Below, one piece after another: positions 44,117-51,274 of a stretch of 64,000 bases of DNA. Source of the stretch: Bacillus canaveralius (lineage in GTDB: Bacteria; Bacillota; Bacilli; Bacillales; Cytobacillaceae); NCBI RefSeq assembly GCF_002860125.1, contig NZ_PGVA01000041.1, positions 36,900 through 100,899 of the forward strand, given 5' to 3'. The translations under genes and the position numbers were made by a program. Positions within the stretch are counted from its first letter, which is position 1. The number at the start of each line of letters is the position of its first letter. The notes under the pieces are model-generated. The model was not told the DNA's origin, did no database searches, and saw nothing but the letters and a program-made list of their open reading frames with translations.

Positions 44117-44263
44117 TCAATCAAGCTGGAACCTGATCCTGTTTAGCTGACGAAGCACTGAGCCCGTTAATTGCCGCTCATCAAAAACGATAAACATCGG
44201 CGCAGTTTTTAATTCACTGCTCAGCTTTTGCTTGCTGACGACTTGTAAAGCTTGTTTATTCAT
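44117..44263 (-). other. Short frame of unclear status upstream of the amidohydrolase
   Basis: A 48-codon frame (MNKQALQVVSKQKLSSEL, then AGCCC-type downstream) reads MFIVFDERQLTGSVLRQLN and ends at GATTGA just before the amidohydrolase RBS. It begins inside the decayed GNAT frame and lacks a good RBS. It may be the tail of another truncated gene or a chance frame. Confidence 0.3.
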
Positions 44264-44478
44264 GTAAGCTCCAGTATCCGATCACTTCTTCTCCTTCAAC
44301 TGCAAGATATAGAGCGATATTACCGGAGTTCGCTTCCTTCTGGATGACTTGCGCCGGGTGTTGTCACACGAGTATCTCCGCCCCAGCGGTCACGGCTCAT
44401 ATACCACATTTTTGCAATTCCGGCTGCAAGGCCTTCATGATACTCGACAATCTGGATCGCTTTCGTTAAATGATTCAT
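44256..44478 (-). pseudogene. Truncated, frameshifted GNAT acetyltransferase
   Basis: A good RBS (AGGAGGGCATAAAG) and ATG begin MNHLTKAIQIVEYHEGLA, then RDRWGGDTRVTT. A frameshift near 44350 moves the continuation QVIQKEANSGNIALYLAVEG into another frame, with VIGYW and a stop soon after. The parts together look like the N-terminal half of a GNAT acetyltransferase. The C-terminal half with the acetyl-CoA site is missing. It is a broken gene. Confidence 0.7.
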
Positions 44479-44660
44479 CTTTATGCCCTCCTAGCACTAG
44501 GATCCTTTATCTCTTTCTTTCTTACAAATTTTTAAATTTGCTTTGCTTTGCATCTCAGGTCTCCTCCTTCTATAGAATTAGCGGGAATGTTTTCCATACC
44601 TTCTTTAATCCTATTGCCTGCCCTGCCAATTGTAAAGAGTATTTAGAATTTTTCGGACAA
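44479..44660. other. Spacer between the gpx terminator and the GNAT remnant
   Basis: Besides the remnant's RBS, about 180 AT-rich bases (44479-44660) contain no frame with an RBS, no hairpin with a T-run and no repeat I recognise. Confidence 0.4.
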
Positions 44661-44697
44661 CAAAAAAGCTTCCTCCAATAAGGAGAAGCTTTTTTGT
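44661..44697 (-). terminator. Terminator after the glutathione peroxidase gene
   Basis: A near-perfect stem AAAAAAGCTTCTCC/GGAGAAGCTTTTTT (one mismatch) with A- and T-runs on both sides. Confidence 0.9.
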
Positions 44698-44704
44698 TTG
44701 AGGC

Positions 44705-45181
44705 TTATAGTAGCTGTTCGATGTCACCCGACATTTCCCGGGGATTTGTGCTCGGGGCATAGCGAGTGACCGGATTGCCTGAGCGGTCAACAAGGAATTT
44801 CGTGAAGTTCCATTTTACACCTTTCGTTCCTAATGCCCCAGGTGCTTTTTCTGTTAAGTATTGAAAGAGTGGATGAGCATTCTGGCCATTCACGTCGATT
44901 TTCGCAAACATCGGAAAATTGACGCCGTAATTTAACACACAAAAGGATTGAATATCCTCTTCGCTGCCAGGCTCCTGGCCCATAAATTGATTGCAAGGAA
45001 AACCAAGTATCACCAAGCCTCTATCTTTGTATGTGTCATACATCTCCTGCAATTCTTTATATTGGGGTGTGAAACCGCATTTGCTGGCTGTATTGACGAT
45101 CAGGAGTACATTCCCTGCATAACGGTCCAGAGAAATTTCTTCCCCGGTAATGGTTTTCGCGCTAAATTGGTAAACTGACAT
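44705..45181 (-). CDS. bsaA: Glutathione peroxidase-like thiol peroxidase (BsaA)
   Basis: A 158-aa thioredoxin-fold peroxidase. The catalytic Cys is in NTASKCGFTPQYKELQ; the resolving-type LGFPCNQFMGQEPG and the Trp in VKWNFTKFLVD complete the family motifs. As bacilli lack glutathione, it likely uses thioredoxin. The start is the ATG 8 bases after GGAGG, giving 158 aa, rather than the upstream GTG. Its own terminator follows. Confidence 0.95.
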   Translation of the reverse strand: MSVYQFSAKTITGEEISLDRYAGNVLLIVNTASKCGFTPQYKELQEMYDTYKDRGLVILGFPCNQFMGQEPGSEEDIQSFCVLNYGVNFPMFAKIDVNGQNAHPLFQYLTEKAPGALGTKGVKWNFTKFLVDRSGNPVTRYAPSTNPREMSGDIEQLL

Positions 45182-45244
45182 ATTAGCCACCTCCTGCCCT
45201 TATCTTACTGTTAGCTGCTGATAAAGGCGAGTAGGAAGCATCAA

Positions 45245-45781
45245 TCAGAGCACACTCGTTTGCAGGCTTTTGATCGTTTTTTCCATATAATCAATCATCG
45301 CGACTAAATCATCGATCTGCTCTTCAAATATAGGTCGATTGAAGCTGACGATTGTCTCGTTCGTAACATTATCTTCCGACTCATGGCCGAAGGTCCACCT
45401 TTGAGTGATGATCCTCTCTATACCCCAAATTTCTCTGACCTTTTCCTGAATAATCCCGGAGATCGCTAAATCCTTTTTATGGGTCGTATTAAAGACAATC
45501 AAAATGGTACAGCCGGCTTCCTGTCCGCTCCCGCTTTCTAGAAGCAGCTCGGCAGCAAGGTTTTTCAGGCTTGCCTGTAAAATTAACGTGCAGGAAGGAT
45601 CTCCAGGCAATGACCCGGGATTTGTGAACGAAACCGAGTATTCCCGCGACAGCTTTGCCGTATTGATCAGATCATTGCGGTCAATCACCTTTAATTCTCC
45701 TGCTAAATCCTTATCATAAATGGCGCCTTCAATCACTACCTTCATATTCTCAAATGCGGTCGGATCAAACAAGGCTCGCAT
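45245..45781 (-). CDS. Hypothetical protein in the fhs operon
   Basis: A 178-aa cytosolic protein starting 11 bases after the fhs stop. It has a beta-rich N-terminal half (VVIEGAIYDKDL, YSVSFTNPGSL) and a helical C-terminus (EEQIDDLVAMIDYMEKTIKSL), with no catalytic motif I can name. The close spacing suggests joint transcription with fhs. No family is recognised. Confidence 0.75.
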   Translation of the reverse strand: MRALFDPTAFENMKVVIEGAIYDKDLAGELKVIDRNDLINTAKLSREYSVSFTNPGSLPGDPSCTLILQASLKNLAAELLLESGSGQEAGCTILIVFNTTHKKDLAISGIIQEKVREIWGIERIITQRWTFGHESEDNVTNETIVSFNRPIFEEQIDDLVAMIDYMEKTIKSLQTSVL

Positions 45782-45792
45782 ACCCCATTTCT

Positions 45793-47481
45793 TTAAAACA
45801 AGCCAACTGCCTGTCCGTTTTCATCGACATCCATTTTTAAAGCTGCCGGCTGTTTTGGCAAGCCCGGCATTGTCATGACATCTCCGGTGAGGGCGACGAT
45901 AAAACCAGCTCCTACCGACGGCTTCAGCTCACGGACCAGCACCGTAAAATCCGCTGGTCTCCCAAGCTTTGCTGGATCATCCGACAATGAATATTGGGTT
46001 TTCGCCATACAGATCGGGAAATGTCCCCAGCCAAAATCATCGAACTCTTCTAATTGTTTTTTCGCTTTTGGTGAAAATTCAACATCACTTGCTCCATAAA
46101 CCTTTTGAACGATTGTCCGTATTTTCACATCGAGCGGATCCGAAAGATCGTATAATGGCTGATATTCGGTCTCGTTCGTGTCAATAGCCTTCAAAACTTT
46201 CTCTGCGAGCTCGACACCGCCTGCTCCGCCTTTTTCCCAAACCTCCGTTAAAGCGACTGGGATGTTTTCCTGCCGGCAAAGCTCAAGAAGCGCCAACACT
46301 TCGGCTTCTGTGTCCGTAATAAACCGATTAATTGCGACTACAAATGGCAGGCCAAAGCTCTCGATCGTTTCGATGTGCTTCTTAAGATTCGCGAAACCGG
46401 CTGTTAGTGCGGCTACACTTTCGTTTTTTAACTCAGATTTAATCATGCCGCCATGCATCTTCAAGGCACGGACAGTCGCGACGATAACAACGGCTTCCGG
46501 TTTGATGCCGGCACTGCGCCCTTTAATATGCAAGAACTTTTCTGCGCCCAAGTCTGCACCAAACCCTGCCTCAGTGATCACAAAGTCGGCCAGCTTTGCG
46601 GCCGCCGTCGTTGCGATCACACTGTTGCAGCCATGGGCAATGTTGGCGAATGGGCCGCCGTGAATCAGCGCTGGTGTATGTTCTATCGTTTGCACAAGAT
46701 TTGGTTTTACGGCATCTTTCAACAACAAAGTTAAAGCACCTTCAACATCTAAATCGGCTACTGTTACCGGCTCCCGGTTAATGTTATAAGCGATTACCAT
46801 CCGGCCAAGCCGAGCTTTTAAGTCGTTAAGGTCAGCGGCAAGGCATAGGACTGCCATGATTTCCGAAGCAACCGTGATATCAAAACCGTCCTCACGCGGC
46901 ACTCCCTGTACGGGTCCGCCAAGGCCGATGACAATCTTCCTTAACGCCCGGTCATTGAGGTCGAGCGCCCGCTTCCAGACAATCCTTCTTTGATCAATCT
47001 GCAGCTCATTGCCTTGCTGGAGGTGATTGTCAAGCAGTGCAGCGAGAGCGTTATTCGCTGTTGTGATCGCATGCAGATCACCGGTAAAATGAAGATTGAT
47101 GTCTTCCATCGGCAGCACTTGGGAATATCCTCCCCCTGTTGCCCCGCCCTTTATTCCCATTGTTGGCCCAAGTGACGGCTCGCGCATCGCAATCATTGTT
47201 TTCTTCCCTAAGCTCGTAAATGCATCGGCCAATCCAACCGTAACGGTCGATTTCCCTTCTCCGGCAGGCGTCGGGTTGATGGAAGTCACGAGAATAATTT
47301 TCCCGCTCTCTTTCGTTTGCAATTTTTTCAGTGTATCGGCTGACAGCTTGGCCTTATATTTTCCGAAAAGTTCGATATCATCGTCCGAGAGCCCAACAGT
47401 TGCTGCAATCTCAACAATCGGCTTCATTTGTGACTCTCTGGCAATTTCAATATCGGATTTTACCTCTGTTTTTAAGTTCAT
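45793..47481 (-). CDS. fhs: Formate--tetrahydrofolate ligase
   Basis: ATP-dependent formation of 10-formyl-THF from formate, feeding purine and formyl-Met synthesis. The P-loop is TPAGEGKST at residues 71-79, followed by [23 protein letters not shown] with the formate/THF site, and [11 protein letters not shown] and [15 protein letters not shown] downstream. It is 562 aa, usual for the family. B. subtilis 168 lacks fhs, to my knowledge, so this is an accessory one-carbon gene. It heads a two-gene operon. No PurBox is seen in its leader. Confidence 0.96.
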   Translation of the reverse strand: MNLKTEVKSDIEIARESQMKPIVEIAATVGLSDDDIELFGKYKAKLSADTLKKLQTKESGKIILVTSINPTPAGEGKSTVTVGLADAFTSLGKKTMIAMREPSLGPTMGIKGGATGGGYSQVLPMEDINLHFTGDLHAITTANNALAALLDNHLQQGNELQIDQRRIVWKRALDLNDRALRKIVIGLGGPVQGVPREDGFDITVASEIMAVLCLAADLNDLKARLGRMVIAYNINREPVTVADLDVEGALTLLLKDAVKPNLVQTIEHTPALIHGGPFANIAHGCNSVIATTAAAKLADFVITEAGFGADLGAEKFLHIKGRSAGIKPEAVVIVATVRALKMHGGMIKSELKNESVAALTAGFANLKKHIETIESFGLPFVVAINRFITDTEAEVLALLELCRQENIPVALTEVWEKGGAGGVELAEKVLKAIDTNETEYQPLYDLSDPLDVKIRTIVQKVYGASDVEFSPKAKKQLEEFDDFGWGHFPICMAKTQYSLSDDPAKLGRPADFTVLVRELKPSVGAGFIVALTGDVMTMPGLPKQPAALKMDVDENGQAVGLF

Positions 47482-47598
47482 GTTGATCCCCCTGATTGAT
47501 TGAAATAATATGAAAACTCTCTTCTATATTTTAACACTGCGAGATATATTCTAAAGAACAATATTTAAAAATTTTTAGCCTTTTCAATGAACAAACAA

Positions 47599-47627
47599 TT
47601 GTCTCGCGCTAATCAGCTATTTATAAT
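47599..47627 (+). promoter_or_regulatory. Sigma-A promoter of metA
   Basis: TTGTCT (47599-47604), 17 bases, then TATAAT (47622-47627). Predicted start near 47634, a few bases before repeat copy C3. Confidence 0.75.
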
Positions 47628-47637
47628 GTAGTTAATG

Positions 47638-47783
47638 GTATAAATTTCATAAATCAATTCATTAAGTGAAAAACGAGTTTTTTTAAATTAAGATAGTATT
47701 AAAGTTAGTCTAACGGCATCCCCCTGTCTTTAAGACAGCTACATTCGTTTTTCGGTTTAGCTTATTACATTGTGAAATTTACT
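47638..47783 (+). repeat. Copy C3 of the ~140-bp inverted-end element, in the metA leader
   Basis: It begins TAAATTTCATAAATC, contains GTGAAAAACGAG and TTAAGATAGTATT and ends TCGTTTTTCGG, TTTAGCTTATTACATTG, TGAAATTTACT. Base pairing of its ends (AAATTTCA with TGAAATTT; GAAAAACGA with TCGTTTTTC) would form a long hairpin. It starts at the predicted transcription start and ends 24 bases before the metA RBS. Confidence 0.8.
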
Positions 47784-47819
47784 CAGGTAAGCAATATTTT
47801 TTTATTTGGAGGTGCTGTT

Positions 47820-48728
47820 TTGCCGATTAAAATACCGAAGCTCCTGCCCGCCCGTGAGGTTCTTGAATCCGAGAAAATATTTATTATGGATGAGGACCGT
47901 GCCAACAGACAGGACATTCGCCCGCTAAATATTCTGATCTTAAACCTGATGCCGGAAAAAGAGAAAACAGAAACGCAGCTGCTGAGGCTGCTCGGGAACA
48001 GCCCGCTTCAGATTAATATCACTTTTCTAAAAACAGCTACCCACGAATCAAAAACAACAAGCCCGTTGCATTTAGAGCAATTTTACACAACATTTGCAAA
48101 CATTAAAGAGCGAAAGTTCGATGGGATGATTATTACCGGAGCACCTATTGAATTACTGCCTTTCGAAGAAGTTTCCTACTGGCAGGAAATCACGGAGATC
48201 ATGGAATGGACATCGGATAATGTAACTTCATGCCTGCATATATGCTGGGGAGCACAGGCGGCTTTGTTCTACCATTACGGGATTGGGAAGCATGAACTGC
48301 CAGCAAAATGTTCAGGGGTGTATCTTCATCAAATCTGTGACAGGCGTGAAAAGTTGCTGCAAGGCTTCGATGATGTTTTTGCCGCTCCCCACTCCCGAAA
48401 CACGGGGATTGATCTGCACGAGATAGTGGACAACAAAGACTTAAAGCTTCTGGCTCTATCGGAGGAAGCCGGACCGTTTATGATCAGTTCACGAGACGGC
48501 AAACGCATTATGATTACCGGCCATTTAGAGTATGATGCAAATACACTCGCGGAGGAATATAAGCGCGACAGAGAAAAAGGACTGGACATCCACATGCCGG
48601 AAAACTATTTTCCTAACGATAATCCGCAAATGCTGCCGGTTAACCGCTGGCGTTCCCACGCCCATTTGTTGTTTTCGAACTGGTTAAACTATTATGTATA
48701 TCAAGAAACGCCGTATGAGTGGAAGTGA
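47820..48728 (+). CDS. metA: Homoserine O-acetyltransferase MetA (MetAA)
   Basis: Activates homoserine for methionine synthesis. It is a 302-aa glutamine-amidotransferase-fold enzyme with nucleophile Cys142 in HICWGAQA and the His235/Glu237 pair in TGHLEYD. Residue 111 is Glu (APIELL), which in this family marks acetyl-CoA rather than succinyl-CoA use. TTG is the start: GGAGGTG lies 5 bases before it, and MPIKIP is the family N-terminus; the longer ATG frame would contain the RBS. No S-box is present; its leader is repeat copy C3. Confidence 0.96.
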   Translation: MPIKIPKLLPAREVLESEKIFIMDEDRANRQDIRPLNILILNLMPEKEKTETQLLRLLGNSPLQINITFLKTATHESKTTSPLHLEQFYTTFANIKERKFDGMIITGAPIELLPFEEVSYWQEITEIMEWTSDNVTSCLHICWGAQAALFYHYGIGKHELPAKCSGVYLHQICDRREKLLQGFDDVFAAPHSRNTGIDLHEIVDNKDLKLLALSEEAGPFMISSRDGKRIMITGHLEYDANTLAEEYKRDREKGLDIHMPENYFPNDNPQMLPVNRWRSHAHLLFSNWLNYYVYQETPYEWK

Positions 48729-48741
48729 TTTTTTATAATTG

Positions 48742-48776
48742 AAAGAGGCATCCTTGGAGGACGCCTCTTTTTTTGT
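48742..48776 (+). terminator. Terminator of metA
   Basis: AAAGAGGC and GCCTCTTT pair, with TCC/GGA inside, followed by seven T. Confidence 0.85.
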
Positions 48777-49468
48777 TAGGACTGCTGTGAATAATACACT
48801 TCTTCATACGGCTGGACGACGACAAATCCGTTTCCGGAAAACTTCATTTGAATCGATTCACCGCTCCCCCTGCCTAAAAACGTCTTCAAGGAAATGTCGG
48901 TTACAAACTCTGGTTCAAGCGTACCGGCCCACGCAACAGTAGCGTTCGGATCTGTAAAGACAGGATTATCTGGAGTGACCAGCAATGTCACCGGTTCATA
49001 ATGGGAGGTGATCGCGACCATTCCCGATCCTTCAAGCCTGACGTTGAACAGCCCGCCGGCCATCATTCCGGCAACCCTCCGCATTAGCTTGATATCCCAA
49101 TCGATTGAAGATTCGAACGACAGCAGGTCATTTCCGTTCACAAAAATGGATTCCCCTTGCAAATTCAGGATCGACACTTTTTTGCCCTGATCTGCAACGT
49201 AAAGCTTGCCATTTCCTGTAGCCTTCATTAAGGATGCCCCTTCACCTGAAAGAGCTTTTTTAAACATTTTACCGATTCCGTGTTCAAAAATTCCTTCCCG
49301 CTCGTATTTAATATTGCCGCGGTAGGAAACCATCGCACCTGCTTTCGCCCACACCTGGCCATTGAGGTTTATTTCGAGAAGCCTTGGTGTTTCCAGTTCA
49401 AAAAGTCCTTCACCTTTATCCTGCTGCTTTGTTGAATTGACAAATTCATTAACTGAATATCTGCTCAT
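48776..49468 (-). CDS. AIM24 family protein
   Basis: A 230-aa beta-rich protein of the AIM24 (DUF124) family. It has glycine-rich repeats (FELETPRLLEINLNGQVWAKAG, IKYEREGIFEHGIGKMFKKAL and GGLFNVRLEGSGMVAITS). In other organisms it is linked to membrane or mitochondrial organisation; the bacterial function is unknown. The start follows AAAGGGAG at the ATG. It lies 15 bases after the methyltransferase stop, so the two are probably one transcript. Confidence 0.88.
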   Translation of the reverse strand: MSRYSVNEFVNSTKQQDKGEGLFELETPRLLEINLNGQVWAKAGAMVSYRGNIKYEREGIFEHGIGKMFKKALSGEGASLMKATGNGKLYVADQGKKVSILNLQGESIFVNGNDLLSFESSIDWDIKLMRRVAGMMAGGLFNVRLEGSGMVAITSHYEPVTLLVTPDNPVFTDPNATVAWAGTLEPEFVTDISLKTFLGRGSGESIQMKFSGNGFVVVQPYEEVYYSQQS

Positions 49469-49482
49469 GATAAACTCCCTTT

Positions 49483-50166
49483 CTACTTCGTATTCTCCAG
49501 CATAAATACCCACATAAACGCAAGCGACTGTTTTAATTCAAGCGGTAATGATTTGATTTGCAAAGCTTCTGTCCCTCTTTTGTATACCCCAAATTCATCG
49601 ATTTTCCTCCAGCCGTTTTCCAAAGCAAGCTTTTCGAATTCCCATGGCATCATCGTATTGCAGATCACTTTTTCGCCATATAGGCGGCGGTAGCTGTGTT
49701 CCCGCGGCATTGCTGTTGGCCCGAGGATTGCAATGACCGCTAAACCATCGCTTTTCACGATTCGTTTTGCTTCGCAAAGAACAGCTAATGGATTTTCCGT
49801 CCACTCCAATGAATTAATCGCAACAGCAGCTGTAAAAGAGCTATCAGCATAGGGCAGGCGTGAAATGTCTGCTTTTAAAAATTCCGCTGATGTTCCGTTT
49901 GCGTTAGTTTCCGCGGTTTCAACCATTTCCGCGGAAACGTCTACTCCGGTCACTGTAAAACCAGCTTTGGCAAGCTTGATTGCACCATAACCGTCGCCAC
50001 AGCCAAGATCACAAACGGTGCTACCCGGTTCAAGATGCTTTTCGATAAATGGGACGATATCTTTTCGGCTGCCATGATCCCACATCTCGCTGCTGCGCGA
50101 ATTCCAAAACCCCGCTCTCTTGTCCCATTGTTTTTCAGCTTCACTTGTCCAATCGAATGAACCCAA
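49483..50166 (-). CDS. SAM-dependent methyltransferase (Methyltransf_11/25 type)
   Basis: A 227-aa class I methyltransferase. Motif I is CDLGCGDGYGAI near 51-62, motif II VTGVDVSAEMV, and the post-motif ISRLPYADSSFTAAVAINSLEW. The acceptor is unknown. The gene starts at 50166 after an AGCAGGTGATCATTT ribosome-binding site. It is transcribed with the AIM24 gene. Its 5' end faces repeat copy C4. Confidence 0.9.
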   Translation of the reverse strand: MGSFDWTSEAEKQWDKRAGFWNSRSSEMWDHGSRKDIVPFIEKHLEPGSTVCDLGCGDGYGAIKLAKAGFTVTGVDVSAEMVETAETNANGTSAEFLKADISRLPYADSSFTAAVAINSLEWTENPLAVLCEAKRIVKSDGLAVIAILGPTAMPREHSYRRLYGEKVICNTMMPWEFEKLALENGWRKIDEFGVYKRGTEALQIKSLPLELKQSLAFMWVFMLENTK

Positions 50167-50194
50167 ATGATCACCTGCTTTAAAATATTTGTGA

Positions 50195-50333
50195 ATGAAA
50201 TTTCATAAAGCAATTCTTTAATTCAAAAACGAACAGTTATTTAAAATTAAGATAGTAGTTCATACTGCTGTTTCTTTAGATAACTTCATTCGTTTTTCGG
50301 TTGAGCTTATTACATTGTGAAATTTACTTAATT
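50195..50333 (+). repeat. Copy C4 of the ~140-bp inverted-end element
   Basis: It begins GTGAATGAAATTTCAT, contains TCAAAAACGAA and TTAAGATAGTA, and ends TTCATTCGTTTTTCGG, TTGAGCTTATTACATTG, TGAAATTTACT. It is near-identical to C3 at the right end. A weak promoter (TAAAAT at 50181) could place a transcript start beside it. The downstream plus-strand gene is the DUF3892 gene, 137 bases on. Confidence 0.8.
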
Positions 50334-50470
50334 TACGTTCGTATCTACTAAAAAGTTTCCTCTCTTGTGGAATGGTCATAATCTTGTTCGCTATTTGAGT
50401 CGTTAGGTCCTTTATTTGGTTTATTTTTTTATAAAAACTGACAGACTGATGAGGAGAAAGGAGCGAGAAG

Positions 50471-50671
50471 ATGCCTGAAGAAAAACTTGTTGGTGTCCAT
50501 AAAAACCGCGACGGTGAAATCATAAACTTCCACACTTCGACCGGGAGGATTATTTCTTACCGCAAGGCTGTGCTGGAAATCGAAGCCGGTATTTTGTCCG
50601 GGTTTGAACTTGCTGATGATGGGATTCCACAAGGAACATCAGTTTTTGATGAATTACCGGAATTATTTTAA
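50471..50671 (+). CDS. DUF3892 family small protein
   Basis: A 66-aa protein with the DUF3892 pattern: KNRDGEIINFHTSTGRIISYRKAV, followed by an acidic tail. Such proteins are small, beta-rich and cytosolic in bacilli; the function is unknown. AAAGGAGCGAGAAG precedes the ATG. The leader of about 270 bases contains repeat copy C4. Confidence 0.82.
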   Translation: MPEEKLVGVHKNRDGEIINFHTSTGRIISYRKAVLEIEAGILSGFELADDGIPQGTSVFDELPELF

Positions 50672-50706
50672 GGTGGGAAAATCTCTTTATCTCAGTACTT
50701 TTCAAA

Positions 50707-50748
50707 TAAAGTAAAAGAGCCTTGCTGGAATGTTCCGACAAGGCTGCT
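50707..50748 (-). terminator. Terminator after mntR
   Basis: AGCCTTG/CAAGGCT with inner GGAA/TTCC pairing, followed on the minus strand by CTTTTACTTT. Confidence 0.75.
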
Positions 50749-50767
50749 GCTTTATGTATGAACTCTT

Positions 50768-51190
50768 CTATTCGACTTCATTTCGATTCTGGATTTCCTT
50801 CAGTGCGTTCAAGCGGCTCTGATCCTCTTCAAAAAACTGGACGAGGTCGCCGATCCGGTCGATTGCATCCCAGCTGAGGTGGTGTTCGATACCTTCAACG
50901 TCGGCATATATATTTTCGTCTTTTACCCCGATCATTTTCAACAGCTGCTCGAGCAGCTCGTGACGATAGACAAGCCGTTTGCCAATTTTCTTGCCTTTCG
51001 GAGTTAAAATGAGACCGCGGTATTTTTCATAAACAAGATACTCATCCTTATCAAGCTTTTGAACCATTTTTGTTACTGAGGAGGGATGGACAGACAACGC
51101 TTCTGCTATATCGGAAACGCGCGCATATCCTTTATCTTCAATCAATATAAAAATTTGTTCAATATAATCTTCCATACTAGGTGTTGGCAT
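50768..51190 (-). CDS. mntR: Manganese-dependent repressor MntR
   Basis: A 140-aa DtxR-family regulator that represses manganese uptake genes when Mn is plentiful. It has a winged HTH ([20 protein letters not shown]) and the metal residues expected of MntR: Asp8 and Glu11 in PSMEDYIE, His77 in the YRHELLE stretch, and Glu/His in DVEGIEHHL. The ATG after GGGAGGGTACGGG is preferred, giving the known family start. Its targets are not in this window. Confidence 0.96.
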   Translation of the reverse strand: MPTPSMEDYIEQIFILIEDKGYARVSDIAEALSVHPSSVTKMVQKLDKDEYLVYEKYRGLILTPKGKKIGKRLVYRHELLEQLLKMIGVKDENIYADVEGIEHHLSWDAIDRIGDLVQFFEEDQSRLNALKEIQNRNEVE

Positions 51191-51274
51191 CCCGTACCCT
51201 CCCAAAAATCATTAACATTAAAAGTTTACTATACATGAAAGACAGTGGCAAGATAGCACTGCCATCCATGTCTT

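Noticed and set aside
47482..47600. PurR operator upstream of fhs
   Set aside because: GAACAATATTT occurs but no CGAAC core and no inverted pair.
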